From contig JAJEKV010000018.1 in assembly GCA_021234155.1 (NCBI GenBank), positions 15,448,925 through 15,512,924 of the forward strand: DNA of 64,000 nt, given 5' to 3'. The notes under the pieces were generated by a model. That model was not told the DNA's origin and searched no databases. It was given only the letters and a program-made list of their open reading frames with translations. The DNA is from Isoetes taiwanensis. Lineage: Eukaryota; Streptophyta; Lycopodiopsida; Isoetales; Isoetaceae. This document shows, one piece after another, positions 24,531 to 35,260 of the stretch (position 1 is its first letter; each line of letters starts with the position of its first letter). The translations under genes were made by a program, and so were the position numbers.

Positions 24531-24876
24531 CACTATGCATATGTTATGTTGACGTTCCGTACGAGAATCAAGGGGGGTTGGACGAGAGCCTATAGGATAT
24601 TCTAAGGAAGCAGATGCGAACCCAAGGCTGGAAAACACTGGGACGGAGTAATCTCACTTTCCAGTATCCAACGCCTGCGAAACAGAACCCACATCTCAAA
24701 GGAAGACCGTTTCCCAAGGAGTATTTTGACTCAACCTGGCAGTCAATGTTTGCGGTGAATTCTAGGGCTAATCACATTTTTCTTATATATACTATTACAG
24801 TGCCACAAAACAGAATAAACAGGGACGCAAACATATTTTTTGCTTTGTAAATCTAAAAAAAAATAACTCGAGGATT

Positions 24877-25095
24877 TTCGCGTACGCGAAGTCTATGTTT
24901 CGCGTATGCGAACATCAAAAAACGCGTACGGGAAATTCAAAATTTTTCGCGTACGCGAAAATAACTATCTCGCGTACGTGAAGATTACTTCGCATATGCG
25001 GTTATAACTGTTTCGCGTACGCGAAATATTTTAACTTTCGTGTATGCGATTTTTGATGTTCGCGTACGCAATTTTGTTGTTTTCGTGTACGCGAA
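24877..25095. repeat. array of ten palindromic 14-mers, 20-25 bp pitch
   Basis: The motif TTCGCGTACGCGAA, or variants with one to three changes, starts at 24877, 24899, 24921, 24946, 24969, 24989, 25012, 25037, 25059 and 25082. The palindromic core CGCGTACGCG is GC-rich while the 6-11 bp spacers are AT-rich and unrelated. Regular spacing near two helical turns suggests an array of binding sites for a dimeric protein. It lies about 350 bp upstream of the hAT start, so it could be that element's subterminal or promoter repeat (inference). Confidence 0.85.
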
Positions 25096-27392
25096 AATCT
25101 TCCGATGCCGGAAATTTTTTTGGACGTATTTTTTATATTTTATACGGCAAATTTGTGCCGTATCATACAATTCATATGTATTTCGTACAAACGTACAGCG
25201 TATTGAACCTATCCCTAGTTTGAAACATGTTCCTGGATATATCGAAAAGCATCTGAGCATCTGAGTACATCTAGAAGCAGGGGTCTGCAAATGGTAGGAT
25301 CTCCTTTGCTATGACTGACTGTTGAATACTTGTGAGCTAAACGAATCAATAGTACTTAATTATAGTTAATGTGGAGTTCCATAATGTACTGGTGAAAATT
25401 ACCTTGAAGGTTCTAACAAGACCTAAAGCTGAAAGTTTGCAAACAACTTATCATACCTTGGGTCTGAATATGCTGAAAGGGTGTTTCTCAGTAATTTATT
25501 TAAATGAAAAGCAGAAATTTCTTGTTGATTTGAATTTGTTTATTCTTAGTTAGGGTAAAGAGGAGTGAAATGGATTCAGTTTGTAGAGATTTGAAGAGAA
25601 AAAAATCATTTTCTGGCAGTTATAACAAAAATTCTTTGTCACAATGTTCACGAAGGTTGCATGCATGTTTCTTTTTCCTCTAGTGGCGTGACGTTAAAAT
25701 ACTATCTATCTATCTATCTAATATAATAAATATTGTGGGCCTCTACTGTTCACATTCTTGGAATACATGCTATTTCTTTTCATCTAGTTTTGTTTATTCA
25801 CTACTCTAACGATGACCATTTTATTTGGCAGATACAAGGTGATGCGCACTTAAAAGAAATTGGAAAGGTTTAGCTGGCTGGATGCAATTAAGTACGTGTT
25901 CTGGGATAGGTTTCATTCAATACAAGCACTTACAGGATGATAGCAAATGTTTTGCATCAACAAATTTTGCAGGGAATGATGACTACCACTAACACTATTG
26001 ATTTGCCTAATCTGCAGTTCAGATATAACACATATAATGTGCAGTTCAGACCTCATATAAATGCCTTCATCATTGTTGCTTGATCGTGGTTTCGAACATC
26101 ATTTTTACGTGATGAGGTTTTTCATTCAATTTTTGCTACAAATATAAAGGGATGTCATAAAAAAAACATCATTTATGGACACTGAATAGATGAAATTTTC
26201 CATGTTGATGTCAGAAATGCCATAATTCAGGACTACATGCTTACATTACAATGCCTACCTTTATTGATCTTATAGCCGCCAGACTCTGGCACATTAAGAC
26301 ACATTTTTAACGTCCATAAGAAGCTTAGGGAGCTTATGGGACACTAACACGCCAGATGAGGCCTGTTGTACATGACTGAAGTGGGTCAATCCAATTAAAT
26401 TAATACAATCCTATTAATTTTGTAGACACTAGGATTTTCTCTTATTAAAAGAAAAGGCGTCGCACGATGGGTTGGCCTTAATGACGACTCAAACTCCTGC
26501 TATAACCTTAAATTTCTTTTGCTTTGCATCAACTCCATCTTCCAAGTCTCTTTTATAAATTATTCTTCTTGCTGGCTAAAAGTTGCAGATAGAAGCCATT
26601 TGATTAGAACCCAAAATCCTCTTCAAATCTTGAATATCCAATAGTGTAAAAACACCCTATAATCTGTTGATGTTCAATAGAATTTTGCTTCAATTGAAAC
26701 ATTGGGACCTTGGGACAAATCTGGAATTGGAAGCTTGAAATAAACAAATGGGAAAGGGGATTTTTTTATTCTTGCAACAGCCAGAATGGATCCGCTCGAA
26801 TGAATCCATGCAATTGTTACTTTAGAGAACATTCGATGCAACTCTAATGCAGAAACCCAAATCTTTGTTTTTTTCCTCTTATGTGAGTACGTCCATTTAA
26901 GAAATCTTTTTTTTTCTTTTCTCTTATGAGTACGCCCATTTAAGATATCTTGTCGATTGTCTCACAATCTCCACCATCCATTTAAGAATAATGTAAGATA
27001 TTCTGCAAATATTCTAGTTTTCTCAGTGCCATTCCTAGGGTATGCCTTTTTAGACCAACAGAAAAAATCTCCACCTTCCATTTAAGATATTCTGCAAATA
27101 TTCTAGTTTTCTCGATACCATTCCTAGACGGTGATCAATGTTGTACAATGCAAAAATCCAGATCGCCATAAATATGTAGGCATCATTATTTTTAGCACTG
27201 CTAGACTAGATATAAGGTAGTGGGCTGTTGTAAATTAAGAAAATAATGTGGAAAAGAAGAAGCGGAGGTTTGTTGCATGATTATTGCGGTTATGGATGTC
27301 CTCTTTTTGTTTTTTTTTTCCCACGCAAATAACGCACCTAACTCAATCCAAGATTCAAAGTCACTCGCGCCATTAGAAAGGACAGGTGAGCA
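25096..27392. other. no gene seen; microsatellite and local repeats
   Basis: AT-rich, with a (CTAT)n microsatellite at about 25,704-25,722 and two copies of an AGTACG(T/C)CCATTTAAGA block near 26,888 and 26,930. GATATTCTGCAAATATTCTAG recurs near 26,998 and 27,082. No coding evidence. The last 200 bp presumably hold the promoter of the root-cap-domain gene. Confidence 0.4.
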
Positions 27393-29258
27393 ATGACGGA
27401 ATATGGAGCCTTCTTGCTGGCGATGGTGTTGCTACTGCCTGTTTCAACCTGCAAGGCCGGTAAGACGTAGTTTTCACAAAATCCTTTCATTTGTTGTTCG
27501 CCAAATGATCCATGGTTGTATTGGGCAGTGCATGTTAGAACAGAGAGTGATCTTCGGGAGGCTTTAAGCTCTAGAGCCAGAATAGTGCTTGTATCGTCCA
27601 TAACAATCAATAAGGAGCTGCCTATTGTGACCAAATCAACAACCATTGTTGGACACAGACGAGGCTGCGGATCCAAGCTATGCTACATTGATGCGCAACA
27701 TAAATCAAGGCATTTGAGCGTAGCAGCAGGTGCAAGACTCTCACTTTTTAACTTGGAACTCCGGAACGGAAATTCCACACACGACGGAGGGGCGGTGTTG
27801 GTGAGCAACGCCGGATCTGTGCTTGCTCGAAACATAACATTTATAGACAACCATGTCGGAGCGGTAAGTAGGTAACACAGTTTTTGCTGTTTTTTGAAGT
27901 AAGAGGAAAAAGCTAAGTAAAGCAAGAGCGGCAGTTTTGCGTAGGAGGGGCAGTGGCAGTAACAAATGGAAGTTCTGCGGTTATCCTCAACTCCTTTTTC
28001 ATGAACAACGGGGCTGGCTTTGGAGGCGCAATTGGAATTTCGGGCGAGAGCAGCTTGGACGTGAGGAAGTCCCTCTTTGTAAACAACATGGCAGTAATAG
28101 GAGGCGGAGGGCTGCAGTTTTATCAAATTCCACGGGGATACTGGCCAACAACACGTACCATGGCAATGCAGCTCCGGTAAGCAAAAAGCAGGCCAATTTG
28201 TTGTGAAATATCTAACTTAACTGATTTGCAGATTGGAGGAGCGGCGAATGCGCATGGGAGTTGGGTTAATGTGTGTGGAGCGGCTGTAAACAGCAACATG
28301 GCAACTCTTCGGGGAGCGGACATTGTTTCGGAAGGCAACTCATCGGTTAGAGTATGCAGGGCGTCGCTTGGGATCGTAAGTGGAGAGGCTATTGCAGACT
28401 GCAGGCCTTGCAGCGCCCTTGCCCTTGCTCCTCCTGGTGTAAAGGGGATCCCCATATCCGTGGACCTCACGGCGAGGCTTTTGACTTCGATGGCTTGCCC
28501 GACACCACTTATTGTCTCATCACCGACCATTCATTGCAACTCAACATGCAAACCATGGCCGGCCTAAAGCCTGCTTCTACTGTATGTCCCACCTCACCCC
28601 TTTTTTTTGCATCGCTCCTAATAACCTCTACCCTTTCCGCAGTACATCAAGGAGCTTGGTTTTTTGTATATGAATGAAACCCTTACTTTCTCTGCAACTC
28701 CTTCCCTCGCCGATCACTACCAAGGAACGCTCTTTGTCAATTCGGTAATTAACTATTTCTCTTTTCCAGTACTGGTTTTACTTTACTTTTGTTTTGCTGC
28801 TAGATTTCATGTCCGTACCTGCTCTGCAGAACGAAATGCCAGCCGAATCCAATACCTGGGAATTGTCTCACAACTTGTCAATTACAAGAACACGTGATGA
28901 GGTGAAGAAAAAAAAAAGATTAAGTTTTTTAAGGATAGTATTTCAAGCAACGAAATTGGCTTAACTGAAATTGTGGATACTGCAGGTTGTGTTAGAAGTA
29001 GCACAGTTGTTATGGATGAGTTTCAGAGTGATAAAGATCCCTTCTAAGACTTATCTCAATCTCAATGTCGCTCTGCTTAAGGCTTCCAGCCAAGTTCATG
29101 GCATCTTCGGACAGCTCTACCGTAACGACCCTTCAGGATCAAGGTCAATGAGTTTTAAAGGCCATGGCAAATTCAAGCAATTGCAAAATGCAGAGGATTA
29201 TCAGACATCTGGAATATTGGAAACAGATTGCAAATACAGAGTCTTTAGCGGAGCATGA
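27393..29258 (+). CDS. secreted beta-helix plus root-cap-domain protein, seven exons, apparent frameshifts
   Basis: Exons as read: 27393-27459, 27529-27863, 27945-28176, 28232-28581, 28643-28744, 28830-28901 and 28986-29258 (TGA). Exon 1 encodes a signal peptide (FLLAMVLLLPVSTCKA), so the protein should be secreted or cell-wall located. Exons 2-4 hold right-handed beta-helix repeats with paired FxxN and GGA motifs (ITFIDNHVGA; GGAIGIS; SLFVNNMAVIGGG). Exons 4-7 match the plant root-cap/LEA-like family (PF06830 type): DPHIRGPHGEAFDFDG, TTYCLITDHSLQLN, ASSQVHGIFGQLYR and a Cys near the end (TDCKYRVF). Three one-base problems interrupt the frame: the exon 2/3 join phase, GGGCTGCAG near 28,112, and AAAGGGGATCC near 28,447. 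All splice sites are GT-AG. I suspect sequence errors more than decay. Its biochemical role is unknown; the family is linked to root-cap and cell-wall expression. Confidence 0.75.
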
Positions 29259-30155
29259 AAACCAATAGCATATATATTTTTATTATTATTCACAAGTCCC
29301 TTGATATTTAGGGACTGTGTGAGGTCGACCATTATTTGTTACAGTTAGCGTGTAGTATTGCACTGCAAAAGGGTCTCTGCTATAAGGTTGGAATGGTATG
29401 AAGGCCCCTGCTATAAGGTTTGAATGGTATGAAGTTAACTCTGCAATTGAAGATTTAGTAAATTTCTTCACAATACCTTATAATATGTTAGATTAATCCA
29501 ACAATCTGCCTTTAGAGGATTACTAGCAAACATTGTATCTTAGTTGAGAACTCTTTTTTCTTCTTCTTTGTTTCAATTCCACCATTGAGACGTGTGCAGA
29601 ATTCGGTGTAGATCGTACGAAGATGCTATAGCCTCAAAGAACTAATAGACCAAAGAAGCAGAATAGAAAACATTGTATCTTAGTTGAGAACTCTTTTTTA
29701 TTCTTTTTTGTTTCAATTCCACCATTGAGACGTGCAAAATTTCAGTGTAGATCATATGATGCTACAACCTCAAAGAACTAATAGACCAAAGAAGCAGAAT
29801 ATAGATACTTGAGAAAGAAGATTTTACCTTTAAGGACTGTGATACAAAGATATGCACAAGTTTATAAAACATTTATACGACTCTGGCTAAGCCAAAAGAA
29901 ATAATTGATTACATATGTCATATGCATGACCAAACAAACCATAATCTCATGTACTAGAGGCTCCTATACATTGATTGTAACAAAAAAGATAAGATCATGT
30001 TTTGCCAGGATCAAATTCCCCTTTCTAGCAAAGGCCAAGATCAAATGTCCTAATTATGCCACCTTCCTTGTACCTTCCTATTCACATTCAACAACCAAGA
30101 TTTTTCTTCCCCTTTGATCGAGCGGCTTAGTCATGGTGCATCCCCATGCATGCCC
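29259..30155. repeat. 3' flank with 138-bp direct duplication (29,530-29,805)
   Basis: AACATTGTATCTTAGTTGAG begins both units, at about 29,530 and 29,668. Both units end near AATAGACCAAAGAAGCAG. A related short block (TTTAGGGACTGTGTGAGGTC near 29,308) reappears in altered form near 30,825-30,880, flanking the repeat tract on its other side. Confidence 0.65.
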
Positions 30156-30159
30156 CTAG

Positions 30160-30815
30160 ATTCTCTTATATTCTAACATACTCCTGAAAACTCCATTAGG
30201 TTCCCTCAAGATTCCTTGAGATACCATCAAGATTCCTTTACATTCCTTTAGATTTTCCATATTTCTTGACGACTTCCTATATTCTTTACAATTTCTAAAG
30301 ATTCCCCTAGAATCCTCAAAATCCCATGAAGATTCCCTTGGATTCTCCAACATTTCCATAGATCCCCCTGGATTCTCTAAGATTCTACAAAGATTTTTAT
30401 AGACTCTATACAAATTCTCCTAGATTCTCTAAGATTCCCTTAAAATTCTATGAATATTCTTCTAGATTCCTTAAGATTCCATAAAGCTACTTTGATTCCC
30501 TAAGATTTTATAAAGATTCCCTTATGCCCCTTTGACATCCAATCAGGTTCCCATAGATCAAGATTCTCCTATATTTCTTCAAGATTCTTTGAGATTCTAT
30601 CAAGGCTCCGTTGGATTCGTCAAGATCTCTTGAAGGTTCCTTGAGATTCTCTAATAATCTATAAAGATTTCCCTAAGATTTGCCAATGTTCTATGAAGAT
30701 TCCACTTGATTCTGCAAGATTTTGTTAAGATTCTCATAGATCAACCTAGATTCCCTTAGATTCCACAAAGATTTCCATCGATTCCTCTAGATTCTCTAAG
30801 ATTCTCACAGATCAC
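30160..30815. repeat. degenerate minisatellite of GATTCY words
   Basis: About 650 bp is built from dozens of variants of (A)GATTCYC/TTTAGATTCC at spacings of roughly 14-20 bp. There is no fixed period. It reads open on the minus strand only because the repeat lacks stops in one frame. It is an old, diverged satellite-like tract. Confidence 0.75.
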
Positions 30816-31122
30816 TCAAAATATTTAGGGACGTATGTTGTAGAAAGTGTAGAAAGTCCCTTGCTATATAAGGATTGTATGAAGTCGATGGCTGTTTGGT
30901 TAGGTGAGTGTGAAATTGTCGTATCTAAATACTTCATGTGTTGAACTCGAGATAGTATATTGTATTAGTAATATAACTTTCTATTGCAAGGTTCTAGGCA
31001 TGCTCGCAACATGGTTCGACATCCTTTGTAGATTTTGTTTCACAATGTTAATTTTTAAAAGTCAAACTGAACTTCAAGAGAGAACACCAATCTACGAATA
31101 AAAAGTCATGTCCTCAATAATG

Positions 31123-33568
31123 CGTGACGTTCCATGTAATTATCACGATATCTCGTGTAAATACTATGACACGTCACCAGGGTATAATTAGACCCTTATT
31201 GGATGGCAGAAGGATATCACCATTGACAAGCAGCCTATACATAGAATTCACAAGCCTATGCTCGTGAACACTCTAGTGGGAGATCCACATGCACCCTTCA
31301 ATAGCCTCCGGAGCAACCAATGGCGAGTACTAGCAACCTTTTGCCAAATTGGTCTACGTCCCATCGAGACAATAAAATTTTGTTTGAAAGATTTGCCATG
31401 TCGCTAAACGGCGAGAATCATATCATGCATGAATTGTCAAGATTCACGCTAACCTCCAATGCCGTTGAGTTAATGGATGAACTGAGGTACAAAGTGGAAG
31501 ATTATTTTCCACAAGTATCCACCAACAAAGGAGCATTCAATTGATGACAACACGCATCCTACCCTCCCTTGACTCCACCTCCCTAGTTGGAGGCGTGTAT
31601 GTGGACTTAGGCTTGGGATAAATTACTTCATCCTAAGGTGGTTGTGCTTTGGTGGCATATTCTTCCCGGATGCTCTCGTGTGAATGTGCTTGTCCACAGT
31701 TTGTTCCTCGAGTGTCGGCATTTTGCCTTGTGCAAGTAAAGGGATAAGACTATTGAGCATTGTTTCTTCTTATGTGATCATCTCCGGCATGTTTGATCTT
31801 GGGCTGCTTTCTCTTTTTCATGTGACATTGACAAATTCGACAAGTGCTCCGGCTATTTATCCGGATACTTGGAGTAAGTTGTGGAGCCAAGCATTTCATT
31901 TAGCACCGGGATGGCTGTTGTGGTCCATTTGGGCGTAGAAGATTGTGTGTGTCTTCGGGGTTTGGATATTCCTCCTGCGGTTGTCCTCCGGGACGCACAA
32001 GCTAGAATTGCTAAGGCCTACCATTGCTCTTCGCTTGCTCCTGCCAAGTGATAGTTGATATTTGAGTTCCATTTGAGTGTATTATCTTATGCATAGGCTG
32101 GTGGTGGGTCATGATTATACTCTGAGATTTTATTCCCTTTATGCATTTGTATCTGGCTTTTGGATTGAAGTTTCAATAAAGTTTGACGTCCTTCAAAAAA
32201 AAAAAAAAAAAAAAAAGGACCATTATGGTCATTAAGGGATAACTTGGGCTGACCTAAAAGGGCTTTTATTAGTTATGCTAAATTATTAGTAAGTTAAATA
32301 ACCTAATTAACCTAATTAATGTTATTATTTAGTAAATGTCATCAAATTGGTGCTGGCCCAAATCGATTGGCCAGTGGAGACTTACTAAGATTAGGGTGCA
32401 AATTGGATCCCTACCCCCAATTTCACCCCGAATCAATTTGGAAAGAGTTAAGGAGCTACTCACCAGCATGTCTGTGACTGAAGAATAAAAGCCTTTCGAG
32501 ATAATGGCTCTAGCCAAGAGACCGGTTAGTCTTTAAATAACTTGTATTTCAGCTAACCCTTGTATGATTAGATGGAAATTATGTGTTATTAAGATGAAGA
32601 TGGTCACTTTGTTTATGATTATGTTCTCTCTTGCTGTTCCTCCTGTGTGTTTGGGGATTAATGGTCGATAGAGACCTGAAAGCTCCTCAATAGTAGATAT
32701 GTCTACTAGAAGCCTTAAGACCCAGTAATTGCAACCTTTGTACAAGAGCCTACTGGGTTGTGGATGCTATGATGTGGTTCAGCACCAAATAACGGTCACA
32801 ACTGGTGAACTGGTGAAGTGAAGCTAGACTTATAGTCAGACACTACGTGTGGGCCAGGTATGGGTCTGACACCTCCTGGGTCGCAAGATACGTGCCTATA
32901 AGGACGTCCTGGACTCGGTATAGATTTAGAGGGATAAGTCGAATGCGGATGTGTGTGTGCACCGGGTGTACGTATCCTCTAGCGCACCCATGGAGCTATA
33001 GTCATTTTGGAGGGATTCAACCCGTTCACCCTGGCCTTATAGGATGACTCCATGAGATTACGTCTCCTAAAGCTACAACCGCCCACAAACATGATTTAGC
33101 CTATCTACAAAGTGTGCCGCGAGGGAGGGGGATGGAGTGGACTACCCTAGCCATTCTATAGCAGCCAACACCATGTTATACCTAGATACATTTGTTATCC
33201 GGAGGCCTTGGCGGTCGACCGACCCAAAAATCGAGTCCGGGGTAGAGCCCTTATTTATGGAGTATTTTTTATGTTATATTGGCTTTGTATTGTTGTCTAT
33301 ATGGAAGATGGATGGACCCCCTTCGTGGTGGTATATTACTTTGTGTATGATTGCTAGGTGCTAACATGTATGTACGCTTCTACTGTATAGGATTCCCATA
33401 GAGGACGTGGGACGAATGACACCTCCGTATCCTTTCACCCAGATACTTGGCCATCCCAAGTGGCCCCAGTTAGGAGGAGGGCCTTTCCTTGGTGATGTAG
33501 TTGTCGAGGAAGGGAAATTCTCTGTATTTGTACGATGGGAGCATCGTATAGATTTTGGGAGCGTCACA
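31123..33568 (+). mobile_element. 5' LTR of a non-autonomous LTR retrotransposon (interrupted by a LINE)
   Basis: The LTR starts at CGTGACGTTCCA (the 3' LTR has TGTGACGTTCCA) and ends GGGAGCGTCACA. TGTGACG/CGTCACA are 7-bp inverted termini. The primer site follows one base later. The alignable blocks are shared with 37,621-38,108 (for example ATTGGCCAGT, GCAAATTGGATCC, GGAGCTACT) and, further right, with 56,372-57,400 in reverse orientation. Without the inserted LINE (about 31,203-32,216) it is about 1.43 kb. LTR copies differ considerably, so the insertion is old or the copies come from different elements. Confidence 0.75.
31203..32216 (+). mobile_element. 5'-truncated LINE with poly(A) tail inside the LTR
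   Basis: Plus-strand frames give the C-terminal zinc-finger end of a plant LINE ORF2: KTIEHCFFLCDHLRHV, WAAFSFSCDIDKF and DIPPAVVLRDAQARIAKAY. It ends with AATAAA about 15 bases before an A23 tract (about 32,194-32,216). A degenerate pair GACCCTTATTGG (before) and GACCATTATGG (after) may be the target-site duplication. This is a dead 3' remnant; orientation is the same as the host LTR. Confidence 0.75.
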
Positions 33569-33569
33569 A

Positions 33570-33581
33570 TGGTATCAGAGC
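33570..33581 (+). promoter_or_regulatory. primer-binding site (initiator tRNA-Met)
   Basis: TGGTATCAGAGC, the standard plant LTR-retrotransposon PBS complementary to the 3' end of initiator tRNA-Met, lies one base after the LTR end CGTCACA. It fixes the strand and the start of the internal region. Confidence 0.9.
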
Positions 33582-34225
33582 ATGATTTTGGTGGACCAGA
33601 TCATTGCACTGGCCATATTCTAACTCGTTAGATTAGTTAGTTGTAGGGGACTTCAATTTAGGATAAAATACCCCCAATTCCATTGTTAGTATGAGTGTTG
33701 GCCTAGTTATAAGAGAACTAGTTAGGGATTAAAGTGTGAGTTATTAGAATAAAGTATGTTAAGTTTTTGGGAGAACGAGGTCTCGTATGTTAAGTTTTTG
33801 GGAGAATGAGGTCTCTTTCTCTCAAGGGTCATAACTTTTTCCAGATAACTAGGATGGAGGCAATTCTTATACCAACGCGTTGGGAACAATTCAACTGACC
33901 AAGAAGCATAGGTGGGCGGCACCAAAACGACATCAAATAGGCCCTAAAGCCAAAGGGGCGTGATCAGTGAAATACAGTCTTAGAATTCAAAAATAAACGT
34001 CAAAATCCCCTATCACGCCCTCGTATTTTCTGCATATAAAAAGTGACGCATATTTTCCGCTGTATACAAATTAAAAAAAAAAAAAAAAAATGAAGTTCAA
34101 AACTTAAAAGTGATGGTTACTTGTTTTGTCTTCGTCTCTTCGAAGAAGAGCACGCTTCGCCATAGCCATGATCCTTGACCACCGCCGTCGCCGCCCTACT
34201 AGCGCCCTCCTTCCATACCTTATTT
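33582..34225. other. LTR-element leader, no ORF; A-tract
   Basis: Untranslated leader of the LTR element. GTATGTTAAGTTTTTGGGAGAA is directly repeated at about 33,746 and 33,786. An A20-class tract lies at about 34,073-34,091. No gag-like frame was recognised. Confidence 0.5.
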
Positions 34226-34226
34226 T

Positions 34227-34735
34227 GTGCACGCAACCATGGCCCGTACCGTGCACGCCGTTAGTTACTTTTGTCTCAACGTCAACCAGATCCTTGCCGA
34301 GCTCGGTGACCAGCTCGTCGAGGAACCGAAGAAGATCGAGCATCTCTTAATCGAGCTTGTTAGCAGTTCGCCGCCGGGAATAGAGTGCCATATCCCATCT
34401 TCCATCTGACAGAGCATTTCTTGCTTAAGTTGAACGCCCTAGGGAAGCCATACACATTGGTGGAGCAGCCTGACCAAGTTTTGGTGTTAGTCAAGTTTTA
34501 TCCTCCTTCTTGCGTGGAGGTTAGTGAAGGAGAAGCAATTAGAGCAGAGGCAGAAAGGATTATAGCCATAACTAACGACGTGCGGGAGATGGAACGGGGA
34601 GACCCGAAGGCCCGGGGTAGGGAGTATGTCTACCTAGGAGATGGGTAGGCCATAATTGCCGGGAATCCCATCTACCTTCCCCTCTACCATTTTGATGACG
34701 AGTCTCAGGCCTTTATTTGGGATGAGATTCCATTA
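34227..34735 (+). CDS. unrecognised reading frame in the LTR element (frameshifted)
   Basis: Two adjoining frames, 34227-34409 (LNVNQILAELGDQLVEEPKK) and 34385-34648 (YPIFHLTEHFLLKLNALGK; EGEAIRAEAERIIAITNDV), overlap by a shift near 34,400. After an in-frame TAG the sequence stays codon-like (PIYLPLYHFDDESQAFIWDE) to about 34,735. The composition is helical and charged. No family was recognised; a diverged gag-like or captured host fragment is possible. It lies just before the H3-like frame on the same strand. Confidence 0.35.
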
Positions 34736-34784
34736 TAACTCACCCGGACCTCATGTAACTCATTCAGTAAGACATGCAAGCTAG

Positions 34785-35260
34785 GCCGGACGGATACAAG
34801 ACTGGGTTGCTGAGAAGGATTATGCCCTTCGCCTAGAAGAGCGTATGGCAGCTGCATACGCCACTCAACAGGAAGCTGAGCCCGACGGCAGGATCAGGTG
34901 GATGCCGCTCGACTATGTCCCTTGTCAGGGGGGCAAGATGTTTCCCAAGCCGCCAGCTCAGCAGCAGAAGCCTCATAGGTTTAGACCCGGCACTGTGGCA
35001 TTGGGAGAGATTCGGAAGTACCAAAAGACTACAGAACTTCTGTTACGGAAGCCTACCTTCCAGCGCCTGGTTCGAGAGATAGCACAAGAGTATCGGACCG
35101 ACCTTCAGTTCCAGATCTATGCCATGCTCGCCCTCCAAGAGGCCGCCGAAGACTACTTGGTGTCCCTTTTTGGGATGCCAATCTATCCATGCTAAGAGGG
35201 TTACCATCATGCCAAAGGATCTGGCCTTGGCATGAAGGATTCGGGGGGGACCACAATTAG
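34785..35260 (+). pseudogene. histone H3-like ORF with replaced N-terminal tail, inside the LTR element
   Basis: The frame is open from about 34,785, with an ATG at 34,845, and stops at 35,195. It starts with a charged helical stretch ([20 protein letters not shown]), then [14 protein letters not shown], and enters the H3 core: [51 protein letters not shown] shift near 35,172 and lost codons break the end, after which [15 protein letters not shown] and RIRG are still readable; a TGA (35,233-35,235) replaces the expected Arg. The K4, K9 and K27 contexts of the normal tail are absent. Loop 1 has the length of ordinary H3, not the longer loop of CENH3. It could be a captured gene or a processed copy; as read the fold is truncated. 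Confidence 0.8.

Noticed and set aside
24877-25095. CRISPR-like array
   Set aside because: Repeats are palindromic 14-mers with 6-11 bp spacers in a plant nuclear context; no cas genes, wrong dimensions.
24985-25290. 101-codon minus ORF with repeated KI/RTR peptides
   Set aside because: Artefact of the palindromic array, which lacks stops in this frame.
27338-28530. Minus-strand ORFs of 112-147 codons
   Set aside because: Antisense shadows of the exons of the root-cap-domain gene, which has signal peptide, splice sites and family motifs on the plus strand.
30156-30413. 85-codon minus ORF with ENPRE/ILREP repeats
   Set aside because: Translation of the GATTCY minisatellite.
34845-35195. Identification of the H3-like frame as centromeric CENH3
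   Set aside because: CENH3 has a longer loop 1 in the histone fold; here the spacing matches ordinary H3, so I call it only H3-like.
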